NCBI RefSeq assembly: GCF_009866805.1
Contig: NZ_SIZW01000043.1
Span: forward strand, 930,001 to 994,000
Reading direction: 5' to 3'
Origin: Schauerella aestuarii
Lineage (GTDB): Bacteria > Pseudomonadota > Gammaproteobacteria > Burkholderiales > Burkholderiaceae_B
Length of the DNA: 64,000 nucleotides
Below, piece after piece: positions 17,944 to 29,274 of the stretch. The notes under the pieces are model-generated. The model was not told where the DNA came from and searched no databases. It saw nothing but the letters and a program-made list of their open reading frames with translations. Positions within the stretch are counted from its first letter, which is position 1. Each line of letters opens with the position of its first letter. A program made the translations under genes and the position numbers.

Positions 17944-18618
17944 TTACAGCGTCTCGTCGTTGACCAAGCCATCCTTGCCGTAGAACTTCACACCGATATA
18001 GATCCGGTCGCGGCCCTGCGAACGGCGATGGCGGTTGGTGTCGCGCAGCGAATACACGCAGCCGCAATACTCCTGCTGATAGAAGTTCTCGCGTTTGCTG
18101 ATTTCGATCATGCGCGCCGAGCCGCCACCTTTGCGCCAGTTGTAGGTCCAGTACACCAGATCGTCGTAGCGGGCGGCCGCGCGTTCACCACAGCCATTGA
18201 TCTGCTGCATGTCCTTCCAGCGCGAAATCCCCAGTGAACTGGTGATCGTGTCGTAGCCGTGCTCGTGCGCGTAGAGCGCCGTGCGCTCGAAGCGCATGTC
18301 GAAGCATTGCGTGCACCGTTCGCCGCGCTCGGGTTCGTTCTCGAGCCCCTTGATGCGATCGAACCAGTTATCCATGTCGTAATCGGCATCGATGAACGGG
18401 ATGCCGTGCTGCTCCGCGAAGCGGATATTTTCCTGCTTGCGGATCTCGTATTCCTTCACCGGATGGATATTCGGGTTGTAGAAATAGATGGCGTAGTCGA
18501 TCCCGGAAGCCTGCATGGCTTCCATGACTTCGCCCGAGCAGGGCGCGCAACACGAGTGCATGAGCACCTTGCTGCGGCCGGGCGGCAGATCCAGCTTGGG
18601 GCGCACGAATTCGGACAT
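17944..18618 (-). CDS. queH: Epoxyqueuosine reductase QueH
   Basis: QueH removes the epoxide of epoxyqueuosine, the last step of queuosine synthesis on tRNA, and is unrelated to QueG. The 224-residue protein has the family's cysteines: [10 protein letters not shown] near the N-terminus (Cys23, Cys24, Cys27), [11 protein letters not shown] in the middle and [10 protein letters not shown] near the C-terminus, which are expected to hold the 4Fe-4S cluster and metal site. It is complete, ends before a clear terminator and is separated by 33 bp from glnE upstream on the same strand. With queF in the same window this supports a working queuosine pathway. Confidence 0.93.
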   Translation of the reverse strand: MSEFVRPKLDLPPGRSKVLMHSCCAPCSGEVMEAMQASGIDYAIYFYNPNIHPVKEYEIRKQENIRFAEQHGIPFIDADYDMDNWFDRIKGLENEPERGERCTQCFDMRFERTALYAHEHGYDTITSSLGISRWKDMQQINGCGERAAARYDDLVYWTYNWRKGGGSARMIEISKRENFYQQEYCGCVYSLRDTNRHRRSQGRDRIYIGVKFYGKDGLVNDETL

Positions 18619-18651
18619 AGCTTCAACGATCTTCTGGGTAAAAGCGCTATT

Positions 18652-21444
18652 TTACGCTTTCGTCGCCGGGGCGTCTGCGCCCAGCACCGATTGCCACAGG
18701 GCATCGACGGCAGCCCGGTGCGCGGCCATCTTTTCGGGTGCGACGCGCGCACGCTCATGGCCCTGCATGCGCAACTGATGCTGCAGCCGGCGAAACACGC
18801 GATAGGCGTTGCCGGCATTTTCGGCGATATCGGGGGCGATGAGGCCCGCGCGTGCCGCCAGGCGCAGCAGGGTGATGTTGCCCAGGTTCTCGGCCAGGTC
18901 AGGATGGGCAGCCGATTGCAGCAACACCAGAAATTGCGTCGTGAATTCCACATCGACCATGCCGCCATGGTCGTGTTTGAGATCGAAACGGTCGCTGGTG
19001 TTGCGATGGCCCACGCCGATTTTCTCGCGCATGCCCCACACTTCTTCGCGCAACCGTTCCGGATCGCGCGGCATCAGCAGCACGTCGCGGCGGATCTTTT
19101 CAAACTGCTCGCCCACGGCGGCGTGACCCGCCGCGAACCGGGCGCGCGTGATGGCCTGGTGCTCCCATACCCACGCATGCTTCTGCTGATAATAGGCAAA
19201 GGCTTCGACCGACACGGCCAGCAGCCCGGCATCGCCATCGGGGCGCAGCCGCAGATCGACTTCGTACAGCCGGCCCGAAGACGTCATGGTCGATAGCCAC
19301 GATGTCATGCGGCGCCCCAGCTTTGCATACACCTCGGCCGCGTCGTCCCGGTCGTCGTCAAACAGGAACACGATGTCCAGATCGGAGACGTAGCCCAGTT
19401 CCTTGCCGCCCAATTTGCCGTAGGCGATCACGGCAAATTTCGGTTCCAGCTCGGGCCGCTTGTTGACCAGCGGCCACACGCGCCGGATCGTCTCGTCCAG
19501 CAGCAGATCGGCCAGGGCAGACAATTGATCCGCCAGCTTTTCCACCGTGAGCTCGTTTTCGAGATCCTGCGCCAGCAACTGGAAGCTTGCCTGGCGTTGC
19601 ACGTCACGCATCAGATTCATCTGGCGTTCGACGTCGGGTTCGCCATCGGGCAAGACGCAGGCATTCAGGTCGCGCGTCAGTTGGGCGGCGATCTGCGGAA
19701 AATCCAGCGGTTGGAAGAGGGTGCGCCAGTCGATGAGGCTGTCGAGCAGCAGCGGGTGCTGCGTGAGATATTGCGCCGCCCAAGGGCTGGCGGCCATCAT
19801 GCGGGCCACGCGCGCCAGCGTTTCCGGAAACTCGGCCAGGAGGGCCAGATACGCGCTGCGTTGCGCGATGGTTTCGATCAGATCCAGCAGCCGCGCAGCC
19901 GCTTCGATCGGCGCGTCCGTGCGGGCGGCCGCTTGCAGGGCGGCGGGCAGCAGCACCTCCAGGCGCTTGCGGCTGTTGTCGGGCAAGGTGCGCACCCGAT
20001 GACTGCGTTGCAGGGCTTCAACCCGTTGCAGCAATGGCGTGGTATCGCCACTGAAAGCCGTTTCGACGAGCGTCGTGAGCCGTGTTTCGGCGTCGTCGGG
20101 CGTAGCGTCGGCGCAGGGTTGCGGCGTCTCGCTGCTGCTCTCGCTTTCGATGCCTGCCGTACGAAATGCGTTGCGAAAGGTTTGCGCTACGAAGGCGCGA
20201 TGCGCCGCCAATTCGGCTTCGAACGCGTCCGGCGTCTGGCGCATGGCCGCCGCAAGCAGTACGCGCAGTTCCGGATCCGAGGGCAGCAAATGCGTTTGTG
20301 CATCCTCGCGGTACTGCAGCGCGTGTTCCACCTGGCGCAAGAACCCATACGCCGCGGCGAGCCGGTCGGCGTCGTCCGGCTGCAGCACGCCGGCGTCGCG
20401 CTCGCACTGCAGCGCTTCCAGCAATCCCCGCAGTTGAAGCGCCGGCATGCGGCCGCCACGGATCAACTGCGACAGTTGCACCACGAATTCGATCTCGCGG
20501 ATGCCGCCGTCGCCCAGTTTGATGTTGTTGGCCGTATCGATGCCGCTGCGGGCAGAGGCACGGCGCTCCCAATCCTGGCGGATGCGTTCGCGCAGCGATC
20601 GCAGCGACGCCAGCGCATCGAAATCGAAGTACTTGCGATAGACGAATGCCGTGCGCAACATCTCGAGTTGGCGATATTGCGCCGTGCTGTCGCTGCCTTC
20701 GAACGCCGTGGCGGCGATCGGGCGCGCCTTCAGCCAGGCATAACGTTCCCACTCACGCCCCTGACCGACGAGATAATTCTCGAATGCCTCCAGGCTCCAC
20801 GCGAGCGGTCCGCCGTCGCCATCGGGCCGCAGCCGCAGGTCGGTGCGAAACACCTGTCCGTTGGCATCCACCTCTGAGATGATCGGCATCATGCGGCGGG
20901 TCAGCCGGCCATAGAACTCGTGGTGGCTGATCGGGCGCCGGCCGTCGGTTTCGCCTTCCTCGCCGTAGAGCATCACCAGATCGATGTCCGACGACACGTT
21001 CAGTTCGCAACCGCCCAATTTGCCCATGCCCATGATGAGCATTTCTTGAGGCGCGCCGGTGGCGGGGTCGCGCGGCATGCCGTGCACCTCGACCATTTCG
21101 GCGGCCACGCAACGATATGCCGCGGCGACCGCAAGATCGGCCAGCGCCGTCATGGCACCGACCACTTCGGCCAGTGGCGCCTGGCCCGCGATATCGCGGG
21201 CCATCAACGTGCAAAACACACGCTCACGCAATTGTCGCAAGCTCGCCCGGCAACGCTCCTGCGTCAAATGTGCCCCCAGCGGTGCGCCCGACAACGTTTC
21301 AAACCAATTCGTGAGCACGGCGGGCGTGACCGGGGACTGGACGGTGTTTTCGAGGCAGGATCTGAGCGCCGGCAAGGCATCCAGGCGACGACGCAGGTGT
21401 CCGGACCAGGCAAGGGCGGGGGCAAGCGATACGGAAGCGGACAT
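18652..21444 (-). CDS. glnE: Bifunctional glutamine synthetase adenylyltransferase/adenylyl-removase
   Basis: GlnE attaches AMP to glutamine synthetase when nitrogen is plentiful and removes it when nitrogen is scarce, under control of PII proteins. From the ATG at 21444 the protein is 930 residues, close to the E. coli length. The two nucleotidyltransferase domains are both intact: the N-terminal (de-adenylylating) site with [19 protein letters not shown] and the C-terminal (adenylylating) site with [20 protein letters not shown], each followed by its helical GlnE domain. Open frame upstream to 21750 runs across the divergent yhdP start and is not counted. It is divergent from yhdP across a 93-bp gap. 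Confidence 0.95.
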   Translation of the reverse strand: MSASVSLAPALAWSGHLRRRLDALPALRSCLENTVQSPVTPAVLTNWFETLSGAPLGAHLTQERCRASLRQLRERVFCTLMARDIAGQAPLAEVVGAMTALADLAVAAAYRCVAAEMVEVHGMPRDPATGAPQEMLIMGMGKLGGCELNVSSDIDLVMLYGEEGETDGRRPISHHEFYGRLTRRMMPIISEVDANGQVFRTDLRLRPDGDGGPLAWSLEAFENYLVGQGREWERYAWLKARPIAATAFEGSDSTAQYRQLEMLRTAFVYRKYFDFDALASLRSLRERIRQDWERRASARSGIDTANNIKLGDGGIREIEFVVQLSQLIRGGRMPALQLRGLLEALQCERDAGVLQPDDADRLAAAYGFLRQVEHALQYREDAQTHLLPSDPELRVLLAAAMRQTPDAFEAELAAHRAFVAQTFRNAFRTAGIESESSSETPQPCADATPDDAETRLTTLVETAFSGDTTPLLQRVEALQRSHRVRTLPDNSRKRLEVLLPAALQAAARTDAPIEAAARLLDLIETIAQRSAYLALLAEFPETLARVARMMAASPWAAQYLTQHPLLLDSLIDWRTLFQPLDFPQIAAQLTRDLNACVLPDGEPDVERQMNLMRDVQRQASFQLLAQDLENELTVEKLADQLSALADLLLDETIRRVWPLVNKRPELEPKFAVIAYGKLGGKELGYVSDLDIVFLFDDDRDDAAEVYAKLGRRMTSWLSTMTSSGRLYEVDLRLRPDGDAGLLAVSVEAFAYYQQKHAWVWEHQAITRARFAAGHAAVGEQFEKIRRDVLLMPRDPERLREEVWGMREKIGVGHRNTSDRFDLKHDHGGMVDVEFTTQFLVLLQSAAHPDLAENLGNITLLRLAARAGLIAPDIAENAGNAYRVFRRLQHQLRMQGHERARVAPEKMAAHRAAVDALWQSVLGADAPATKA

Positions 21445-21537
21445 AAGTTGTAAGGTGTTCGAGAGACGGCGGGACGTGATTCGGGTATAAGTGGGGACAA
21501 TACCGCATGTCGCCCACTCCCGCCCAGTTGCCCGCCC

Positions 21538-24500
21538 GTGTCTTTTTGCCGAACTCTCCTCCGCTGCGCGTACTGGGCCTTCGTGAGTGGGATCATCCTG
21601 GTGTCGCTGGTGTGTTTGGGTGTGCGCTATCTCGTGCTGCCCAATGTGGACGCGTGGCGACCCGATATCGAACGCTATCTGGGCGATGCCCTGGATACCC
21701 AGGTGACCATCGGCAGTATCGAAGCCGACTGGAAAGGCCTGCATCCTCAACTGCGCGCCAAGCGCGTCGTCATTTTCGAGCGGCCCACCGAACCCTTGTT
21801 GGTTTTGCCCGATGTGTCGGCCGTGCTTGGCTGGCGCAGTGTGCTCAGGCTCGAACCGCGCTTCGCCGCCCTGACACTCAAGGGGCTGACTCTGCAGGCG
21901 CGGCGCGACGCCGATAACCGGTTATGGATCGCCGGGCAGGTTATCGATCTTTCCGAAACGCGCGAGCCCGATCGACTGCGCCGTAATGCGGTGCTGCAGT
22001 GGCTCTCCAACCAGGGCGACATTTCGCTGGTCGAAGGCAATCTCACCTGGCTGGATGAACGGCGTGGCGCGCCGGCCGTCACGTTTACCGACGTAAGCCT
22101 GGCGTTGCGCAACGGCTTTCGCACGCATCGTTTCGCGATGCAGGCGCAGGGGCCGCAGGCGCTGGCAGGCACCCTGGATGTGCGTGGCGAATTTGAACTC
22201 GAGGCGGGATTTTTTCGGGCCCTGCGCCACGAGGCGGCAGACACGTCGCCGCGTTGGCACGGACGGGCTTATGCCGCGCTCGACGGCGCGATCCCGGATG
22301 CGTGGCAGCCCTGGGTGGATGTGCCCAGCGTCAAGGGACGCATGGCGGCGCGGGTTTGGGCCGACTTCAGCGATGGCCGCGTAGGCCAGGTCGCTTTCGA
22401 TGCCGCCGCGCGCGATATCGACTCGGGCGCGCCTTCGGCGGAGCAGCCTGTGGGGTTGCGGTTCGCCCAGGCTACGCTGCACGCCGAGGGCTATGCCGGC
22501 ACGCTGGTGGCCTCAGACGTCTGGCCCGTGGTCAAGCGCCCCGAACGCGAGCGCATGACGATCCGCGCGCAACTCAAGCAGGCGGTTGTCGACGTGCCGC
22601 AGGCCTATCCCGACCGCCCGGTGGTCGTGGACGAAGGCACCCTGGATGGCGCACTTTATCGCGACGCGACGGGGCAATGGCAAGCGACGATCGGTCGTGC
22701 GCAAGTCGCCAATGCCGACGTGAAAGTGCAGGCGCAGGGCCAGTGGCGAAGCGGTGGCAAATCGCCCGCAGGTACGGCAGATCTTCAGGCCGAGCTGACG
22801 GATGGCCGATTGGCCGCCGTGCATCGCTATCTTCCCGATGTGGTCAACGTCGACGCCCGCGAGTGGTTGGAAAAGGGCCTCGTGGCAGGAGCGATCCCAC
22901 GCGCCTCCGTGGTGCTGAAAGGGGATTTGCGCGACTTTCCGTTTGTGGACGCGCCGGAGGGGGGCCGCTTCTTGCTCGCCGGCAATGTGCGAGACGCCAC
23001 GATCGACTACGCCCCGGCCGAGGGCACTCAACCGGGCTGGCCGCGAGTGGAAAACGTGGCGGGGAACGTCGTCATCGAGGGCCAATCGCTCAAGATCGAG
23101 ACGGCGCCCGGCGCCGTGCTCACCGTCGGCAGCGAGCCGCGGGTCACGTTGGGCGCCATCCACGCAGCCATCCCCAATCTCGAGCACGATGCCGTGCTGA
23201 TGCTCAAGGGCACCACGCGCGGTACCGTACCGGCCTACATCCATCTCGTGCAGCGCTCACCATTGAGCGAACTGCTCGATCACGCCCTGGATCGCGCCCA
23301 GGGCACCGGCGAGATGCGGCTGGATCTGAATCTCGATTTGCCGCTCACGCACATCGCCGACGCCAAGATCGGCGGCGAAGCCCGCTTCGACAACAATACG
23401 TTCCAGTTTGCGCCCACCGTGCCGGCGGCCACGCAACTGACCGGGCCGCTGCGATTCGACGAGCAGGGCGTGTCGACGGATGGCCTGCGATCCCGGTTTT
23501 TGGGCGGACCGCTTTTGATCGTGGGCGAGCTCAAGCGCAGCGGTCAAAACCTCACATTCAAAGGCAACGCCACGGCGGCCGAGGCGACCCGTTTGCTGGA
23601 CGATCCGTTGACCCGGCGCGTAACGGGCGGCGCCGCCTACAGCGGTCGCTTGACCTACGGACGCGGCGGTGTCGTGGACGCGACGATCGAAAGCGACCTG
23701 GTCGGTGTGGCCATCGACTTGCCGGCGCCGGTGGGGAAGAACGCGGCCACCGCCCGGCCCGTGAAAGTATCCTGGAGCGGTGCGCGGGATAGTGGCGTGA
23801 AGGGACGGCGGTGGCTCGATGTGACGGGCGGCGATAGTTTGACGGCGCGCATCGAGTGGGCGCCGGGGGCGGAGGGCGCCTTCCTGTTTACGCGCGGCGC
23901 GATCGGCGTGAACCGCGAGGTGGCGTTACCGCCTGCGGGCATCCGTGCCAGCATCGCGATGCCGTTTCTGGATCTCGATGCCTGGCGCGTCGTGCAGGAT
24001 CAGCGCGACGAAAGCATTGCCGCCCGCACCCCCACCAAGGCGCTTTCACCGGCGGCCGCCGCCAATGCCGCCGCGATCGGCGCGCCGCGCACCGCACCGG
24101 TATGGCTGGATCGCGCGGACATCGACCTCGAACGCCTGCAGGCAAGCGGGCACCAGTGGACCGCGATGAAGGCGAGTCTGACCCGGCCGCAAACCGGGCT
24201 TTGGCAAGCCGATGTGGACGCCAAGGAAGTGAAGGGACGCGTGCAGTGGCGCAGTGCCACGGCGCCGAGCCAGGGTGTGGATGCCGGCCGCGAACAATGG
24301 ATCGTGCGCCTGGATCGATTGATCCTGAGCGAAACCGACAGCGCCGATACCGCTGTCGAAGCGGCGCGCGACGCGCCTTCGGAGGACGACCCCCCGCTGG
24401 ACATTCCCAGCATGGATGTCGAGATCAAGGCCTTGACCTATGTGGGCATGCGCCTGGGTTCGCTCAAAGTGGTGGGCGAGCGCGATGCCACGGCGCGCGG

Positions 24501-25281
24501 CGACGATCGTTGGCGCTTGACGCAACTGCGGATCGAAAACGATGCGGCCAAATTGAATGCCACCGGCACGCTGCAATTGCGTGGCGCCAATCGCGGCCTC
24601 ACCACGCAGGCGAACATCGATATTGCGGACTTGGGCGAGCTGCTGAATCGCCTGGGGCATGCCGACACCGTGCGGGGCGGTTCGGGGTCGGTGCAGGCCC
24701 GGCTCACATGGCACAACCTGCCGTGGAGCTATCGGGCAGCCGATGTGGATGGCGACGTGGATGTGGCCCTGGACAAAGGCCGTTTCGTGCACGTCACATC
24801 GCGGTCGGCGCGGCTCCTGGAGCTGCTCTCGCTGCAATCGCTCGAGCGCATCGCCACGTTCAAGGCCAATCCAGCCGACCTCGTACGCGACGGCTTCCCT
24901 TTCGACACCGTGCGTGGACATCTTCGCGTCGCCAACGGGAATGTGTCCACAGACGACTACAAGATCAACGGCCCAGTGGCCGCGATCGTCTTGGCCGGTT
25001 CATCGAACCTGGTGGCCAAACGCTGGGACGTCAATGCCCTGGTCGTGCCCAATCTTGACGTGAGCGGTGCCGCCGTCGCGGCCGGCCTGGCCGTCAATCC
25101 CATTATCGGCATTGGCGCGTTTCTCACGCAATGGGTGCTCCAGCGTCCACTTTCGAAAGCGATGGCCATGCAATATCGCGTGTCGGGGCCTTGGGACGAT
25201 CCACAGGTCAATCCGGTGGATACGATCAGCGGCGGCCCGCACGATGCGGCAAAAGCCGTACGCGATCACGTCGAAAACTGA
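21538..25281 (+). CDS. YhdP-family AsmA-like envelope protein
   Basis: This 1247-residue protein has one N-terminal transmembrane helix (about residues 14-35) and a very long periplasmic region of alternating beta-strand pattern. A C-terminal AsmA-like end includes the conserved [19 protein letters not shown] and [40 protein letters not shown]-type stretch. In E. coli YhdP (with TamB and YdbH) is implicated in phospholipid movement from inner to outer membrane. The start codon is GTG, chosen because the sequence [18 protein letters not shown] matches the usual opening of the family. It ends 11 bp before a bidirectional terminator shared with rho. Confidence 0.9.
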   Translation: MSFCRTLLRCAYWAFVSGIILVSLVCLGVRYLVLPNVDAWRPDIERYLGDALDTQVTIGSIEADWKGLHPQLRAKRVVIFERPTEPLLVLPDVSAVLGWRSVLRLEPRFAALTLKGLTLQARRDADNRLWIAGQVIDLSETREPDRLRRNAVLQWLSNQGDISLVEGNLTWLDERRGAPAVTFTDVSLALRNGFRTHRFAMQAQGPQALAGTLDVRGEFELEAGFFRALRHEAADTSPRWHGRAYAALDGAIPDAWQPWVDVPSVKGRMAARVWADFSDGRVGQVAFDAAARDIDSGAPSAEQPVGLRFAQATLHAEGYAGTLVASDVWPVVKRPERERMTIRAQLKQAVVDVPQAYPDRPVVVDEGTLDGALYRDATGQWQATIGRAQVANADVKVQAQGQWRSGGKSPAGTADLQAELTDGRLAAVHRYLPDVVNVDAREWLEKGLVAGAIPRASVVLKGDLRDFPFVDAPEGGRFLLAGNVRDATIDYAPAEGTQPGWPRVENVAGNVVIEGQSLKIETAPGAVLTVGSEPRVTLGAIHAAIPNLEHDAVLMLKGTTRGTVPAYIHLVQRSPLSELLDHALDRAQGTGEMRLDLNLDLPLTHIADAKIGGEARFDNNTFQFAPTVPAATQLTGPLRFDEQGVSTDGLRSRFLGGPLLIVGELKRSGQNLTFKGNATAAEATRLLDDPLTRRVTGGAAYSGRLTYGRGGVVDATIESDLVGVAIDLPAPVGKNAATARPVKVSWSGARDSGVKGRRWLDVTGGDSLTARIEWAPGAEGAFLFTRGAIGVNREVALPPAGIRASIAMPFLDLDAWRVVQDQRDESIAARTPTKALSPAAAANAAAIGAPRTAPVWLDRADIDLERLQASGHQWTAMKASLTRPQTGLWQADVDAKEVKGRVQWRSATAPSQGVDAGREQWIVRLDRLILSETDSADTAVEAARDAPSEDDPPLDIPSMDVEIKALTYVGMRLGSLKVVGERDATARGDDRWRLTQLRIENDAAKLNATGTLQLRGANRGLTTQANIDIADLGELLNRLGHADTVRGGSGSVQARLTWHNLPWSYRAADVDGDVDVALDKGRFVHVTSRSARLLELLSLQSLERIATFKANPADLVRDGFPFDTVRGHLRVANGNVSTDDYKINGPVAAIVLAGSSNLVAKRWDVNALVVPNLDVSGAAVAAGLAVNPIIGIGAFLTQWVLQRPLSKAMAMQYRVSGPWDDPQVNPVDTISGGPHDAAKAVRDHVEN

Positions 25282-25291
25282 GCGAACGTAA

Positions 25292-25318
25292 AAAAGCCCC
25301 GATCACGTCGGGGCTTTT
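25292..25318. terminator. Bidirectional terminator between yhdP and rho
   Basis: AAAAGCCCCGA (25292-25302), a five-base loop and TCGGGGCTTTT (25308-25318) form a perfect 11-bp stem with A/T ends. It reads as an intrinsic terminator on both strands for the convergent yhdP (+) and rho (-) genes. Confidence 0.92.
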
Positions 25319-25357
25319 GACCGCAGGTTGCCGTGCTCGACGGCAAACCGGCGTCGA

Positions 25358-26614
25358 TTACTTCTTCATCATGTCGAAGAATTCGGCGTTGTTCTTGGTG
25401 GCGCGCATCTTGTCGAGGATGAACTCCATCGACTGCACTTCGTCCATGTCGTGGATGAACTTGCGCAGCACCCACACCTTTTGCAGCACGTCAGGCTTGA
25501 TCAGCAACTCTTCGCGGCGGGTGCCGGATTTGTTGAGGTTGATCGACGGGTACACCCGTTTCTCGGCCAGACGACGCTCGAGGTGGACTTCGGAGTTGCC
25601 CGTGCCCTTGAACTCTTCGTAGATCACTTCGTCCATGCGGCTGCCGGTTTCGATCAGGGCGCTACCGATGATGGTGAGCGAACCGCCTTCTTCCAGATTG
25701 CGTGCCGCGCCGAAGAAGCGCTTGGGGCGCTGCAGGGCGTTGGCATCCACACCGCCGGTCAACACCTTGCCCGAGGCGGGCACGACGGTGTTGTAGGCAC
25801 GTGCCAGACGGGTGATCGAGTCGAGCAGAATCACCACATCCTTCTTCATTTCGACCAGGCGCTTGGCCTTTTCGATGACCATTTCGGCCACTTGCACGTG
25901 ACGCGTCGCGGGCTCGTCGAACGTGGAGGCGACGACTTCGCCGCGCACCGTGCGCTGCATTTCGGTCACTTCTTCCGGGCGTTCGTCCACCAGCAGCACG
26001 ATCATTACCGCATCGGGGAAGTTGGCGGAAATGGCGTGCGCCATGTGCTGCATCATCACCGTCTTGCCCGACTTCGGGCTGGCAACGATCAGACCGCGCT
26101 GGCCCTTGCCGATCGGCGCAAAGATGTCGAGGATGCGGCCGGTCAGGTTCTCTTCGCTCTTGATGTCGCGTTCGAGCTTCATCGGCGAGTCGGGATGCAG
26201 CGGCGTCAGGTTCTCGAACATGATGCGGTGCTTGAGCGACTCGGGCAGCACACCGTTGACCTTGTCCACCTTGACCAGCGCAAAGTAGCGTTCGCCGTCT
26301 TTGGGCACGCGCACTTCGCCTTCGATCGAGTCGCCGGTATGCAGATTGAAGCGGCGGATCTGGGAGGGCGAAATGTAGATGTCGTCGGTGCTGGCGAGGT
26401 AGGACGTCTCGGGCGAGCGCAAGAAGCCGAAACCGTCGGGCAACACTTCGAGCACGCCATCACCGAAGATCTGCTCGCCTTGCTTGGCGCGCTTCTTCAT
26501 GATGGCGAACATCATCTCCTGCTTGCGCAGACGGTTGGCGTTATCGATTTCGAGGCCGGCGGCCATTTCGAGCAACTGCGAGACGTGCAGCGCCTTCAGT
26601 TCGTTAAGGTGCAT
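25358..26614 (-). CDS. rho: Transcription termination factor Rho
   Basis: Rho is the hexameric RNA-dependent ATPase that ends untranslated transcripts. The protein is 418 residues, the normal length, and lacks any insertion domain. It has the N-terminal helical domain ([16 protein letters not shown]), the cold-shock-like RNA-binding domain (FGFLRSPE), Walker A within [17 protein letters not shown], Walker [16 protein letters not shown] and the R-loop region near [20 protein letters not shown]. It lies 81 bp downstream of trxA on the same strand, the usual betaproteobacterial trxA-rho pair. Confidence 0.97.
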   Translation of the reverse strand: MHLNELKALHVSQLLEMAAGLEIDNANRLRKQEMMFAIMKKRAKQGEQIFGDGVLEVLPDGFGFLRSPETSYLASTDDIYISPSQIRRFNLHTGDSIEGEVRVPKDGERYFALVKVDKVNGVLPESLKHRIMFENLTPLHPDSPMKLERDIKSEENLTGRILDIFAPIGKGQRGLIVASPKSGKTVMMQHMAHAISANFPDAVMIVLLVDERPEEVTEMQRTVRGEVVASTFDEPATRHVQVAEMVIEKAKRLVEMKKDVVILLDSITRLARAYNTVVPASGKVLTGGVDANALQRPKRFFGAARNLEEGGSLTIIGSALIETGSRMDEVIYEEFKGTGNSEVHLERRLAEKRVYPSINLNKSGTRREELLIKPDVLQKVWVLRKFIHDMDEVQSMEFILDKMRATKNNAEFFDMMKK

Positions 26615-26695
26615 CGTGGTGGAAAAGGGAGAGGAATGAAGACGTTGAGGCGGCGGGCCACGGACGGACCCGCGCGAAATGACGAAAGACGTAGT

Positions 26696-27022
26696 TTACA
26701 ACGCGCCGTCGAGAAATGCAGTCAATTGCGATTTCGACAGTGCGCCGACCTTCGTGGCGGCAGCTTCGCCGTCCTTGAAGAGCATCAGCGTGGGGATGCC
26801 GCGGATGCCGTACTTGGCAGGCGTATCCTGGTTCTCGTCGACGTTGACCTTGGCAACCGTGAGGCGGCCAGCGTAGTCGCGCGCCACTTCTTCAAGGATG
26901 GGGGCAATCATCTTGCAGGGGCCACACCAGGCGGCCCAGTAGTCCACGAGCACAGGCTGGCTCGACTTCAGAACATCGGCTTCGAAGGAGGCATCGGTGA
27001 CGTGCTTGATTTGATCGCTCAT
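26696..27022 (-). CDS. trxA: Thioredoxin
   Basis: The 108-residue cytoplasmic protein has the thioredoxin fold with the active site WCGPCK in [16 protein letters not shown] and the cis-proline segment RGIPTLMLF. It reduces protein disulfides using electrons from thioredoxin reductase. There is no signal peptide. It lies directly upstream of rho and divergent from parE across 238 bp. Confidence 0.95.
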   Translation of the reverse strand: MSDQIKHVTDASFEADVLKSSQPVLVDYWAAWCGPCKMIAPILEEVARDYAGRLTVAKVNVDENQDTPAKYGIRGIPTLMLFKDGEAAATKVGALSKSQLTAFLDGAL

Positions 27023-27199
27023 TGTGGTCGCACTGGCTCAGTTGGGCGGGACGGCGGCAGAAAACGCGGTCGCGCGGGCAATGGAAGAGAGAAAATAGGA
27101 GCATACCACCGGAGTCCCTCCGGCCGGCATCGGCAATCTTGTGTAGGATGCTCGGGGCCGACATGGGGCTGCTTAACTGCTGACCAACCCAGCTCAACC

Positions 27200-27217
27200 C
27201 GCGCCAATGCTGGCGCG
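27200..27217. repeat. Perfect inverted repeat upstream of parE
   Basis: CGCGCCA-ATGC-TGGCGCG lies 44 bp before the parE start in the divergent trxA-parE spacer. It could be an operator or a leader hairpin in the parE mRNA; nothing in the sequence decides between them. Confidence 0.45.
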
Positions 27218-27260
27218 ATGACTAAAATGTCGGTTTTTTTCCACAGAACTTGGGGATAAC

Positions 27261-29222
27261 TTGGCCACCTCGCGTTACACCGAAGCGTCGATCCGGGTCC
27301 TGAAAGGACTCGAGCCCGTGCGTAGCCGCCCGGGGATGTACACCCGTACCGACAATCCGCTTCATATCATCCAGGAAGTCATCGACAACGCTGCCGATGA
27401 AGCCCTTGCGGGCACCTGCAAGAACATTCAAGTCACGCTGCTGGCCGACGGCGGCGTGGCGGTCGAAGACGACGGTCGCGGCATCCCCGTGGGGATGCAC
27501 CCCGAAGAGGGCGCGCCCGTGGTCGAGCTCGTCTTCACCCGGCTGCACGCCGGCGGCAAATTCGACAAGGCGGGCGGCGGCGCTTACGCCTTCTCCGGCG
27601 GATTGCACGGGGTGGGCGTATCCGTGACCAACGCCTTGGCCACCAAACTGGAAGTGGTGGTGTGGCGCGACGGCGCCGTCAACCGGCTGGTGTTCAAGGG
27701 CGGTGACGTGGTCGAACCGCTGGCGCCTTACCCGGAAGCGGGCCGCAAGAAATCCGGCACGCGGGTGCAGGTGTGGCCGGATCCAAAATATTTCGACAGC
27801 CCCAATATTCCGCTGGCCGAACTCTCGCATCTGCTGCGCAGCAAGGCGGTGCTGCTGCCGGGCGTGCGGGTATCGCTGAAGAACGAAAAAACGGGCGACA
27901 CCAAAACCTGGCATTACGCCGATGGCTTGAAGGGCTATTTGTCCGAAGCCCTGGGCGGCGCCGAACTCATGATTCCGTTGTTCGAAGGCGAGCAGTATGC
28001 CGGCCGCGACCATGAGAGCTTCGCCGACGGCGAAGGTGCGCAGTGGGTCGTGGCGTGGACCGAAGACGGCGCTGCGGTGCGCGAATCGTATGTGAACCTG
28101 ATTCCCACGCCGGCAGGCGGCACGCACGAAGCGGGCTTGCGCGACGGGCTTTTTACCGCGGTCAAGAGCTTCGCCGAACTTCATAGCCTGTTGCCCAAGG
28201 GCGTCAAGCTGCTGCCGGAAGATGTGTTCGCCCGGTCGAGTTTCGTGCTGTCGGCCAAGGTGCTGGATCCGCAATTTCAAGGGCAGATCAAGGAACGGTT
28301 GAACAGCCGCGACGCAGTGCGGCTGGTCGGCGGTTTCGCCAAGTCGGCGCTGGACCTGTGGCTGCATTCGAACGTCGAGTACGGCAAGAAACTGGCCGAG
28401 CTGGCGATTCGCCAGGCCCAGGCCCGGGCGCGCTCGCTGCAGAAGGTCGAGAAGCGCAAGAGTTCGGGTGTGGCCGTGCTGCCCGGCAAGCTGACCGATT
28501 GCGAATCGAGCGATCCAACACGTACCGAAGTGTTCCTGGTCGAGGGCGACTCAGCCGGCGGGTCGGCCAAAATGGGCCGCGACAAAGAATTCCAGGCCAT
28601 TCTGCCGCTGCGCGGCAAGGTGCTCAACTCGTGGGAAGTCGACCGCGACCGGCTCTTCGCCAATAATGAAATTCACGATATTTCGGTGGCGATCGGCGTC
28701 GATCCGCACGGCCCCAACGATACGCCCGACTTGTCGGGTTTGCGCTACGGCCGCGTCTGCATTTTGTCCGACGCCGACGTCGATGGCTCGCACATTCAAG
28801 TGCTGTTGTTGACCCTCTTCTATAAGCACTTCCCCAAGCTCGTCGAAGCCGGCAATGTGTACATCGCCAAGCCGCCGCTCTTTCGCGTCGACGTGCCGGC
28901 CGCGGGCAAGCGTCCGGCGCGCAAGGTGTACTGCCTGGACGACGGTGAGCTCGAGGTGGTGCTCGATAAGCTCCGCAAGGAAGGCGCGCGCGAAGGTGCC
29001 TGGAGCATCAGCCGCTTCAAGGGCTTGGGCGAAATGAGTCCGGAGCAGCTGTGGGACACCACGATGAATCCGGACACGCGCCGCTTGCTGCCGGTGGGCT
29101 ATGGCGAACTCGACGCCGCCGAAACCACGCGCATGTTCGACATGCTGATGGGCAAGGGCGAGTCGGCGCAGCGCCGCACGTGGATCGAGGACAAGGGCAA
29201 CCTTGCCGAACTGGATATCTGA
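27261..29222 (+). CDS. parE: DNA topoisomerase IV subunit B
   Basis: ParE supplies the ATPase and Toprim domains of topoisomerase IV, which unlinks daughter chromosomes. The 653-residue protein has the GHKL ATPase site (EVIDNAADEAL, DDGRGIPV, GGLHGVGVSV), the transducer domain, and the Toprim motif EGDSAGGSAKMGRD near residue 428. It lacks the large Toprim insertion of GyrB. The start is TTG, preceded by GGGGATAA; no ATG or GTG in frame fits, and the next residues (SRYTEASIRVLKGLEPV) match the usual N-terminus. parC follows after 52 bp, so the two subunits are probably co-transcribed. Confidence 0.95.
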   Translation: MATSRYTEASIRVLKGLEPVRSRPGMYTRTDNPLHIIQEVIDNAADEALAGTCKNIQVTLLADGGVAVEDDGRGIPVGMHPEEGAPVVELVFTRLHAGGKFDKAGGGAYAFSGGLHGVGVSVTNALATKLEVVVWRDGAVNRLVFKGGDVVEPLAPYPEAGRKKSGTRVQVWPDPKYFDSPNIPLAELSHLLRSKAVLLPGVRVSLKNEKTGDTKTWHYADGLKGYLSEALGGAELMIPLFEGEQYAGRDHESFADGEGAQWVVAWTEDGAAVRESYVNLIPTPAGGTHEAGLRDGLFTAVKSFAELHSLLPKGVKLLPEDVFARSSFVLSAKVLDPQFQGQIKERLNSRDAVRLVGGFAKSALDLWLHSNVEYGKKLAELAIRQAQARARSLQKVEKRKSSGVAVLPGKLTDCESSDPTRTEVFLVEGDSAGGSAKMGRDKEFQAILPLRGKVLNSWEVDRDRLFANNEIHDISVAIGVDPHGPNDTPDLSGLRYGRVCILSDADVDGSHIQVLLLTLFYKHFPKLVEAGNVYIAKPPLFRVDVPAAGKRPARKVYCLDDGELEVVLDKLRKEGAREGAWSISRFKGLGEMSPEQLWDTTMNPDTRRLLPVGYGELDAAETTRMFDMLMGKGESAQRRTWIEDKGNLAELDI

Positions 29223-29274
29223 AGCCTCGTCCGCGCGATGACGCGGCCGGGCGACTCAACAAGAATGTAGGACC

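Noticed and set aside
25328-27259. Long plus-strand frame across rho and trxA
   Set aside because: It covers two well-supported minus-strand genes and a terminator; coding would conflict with both.
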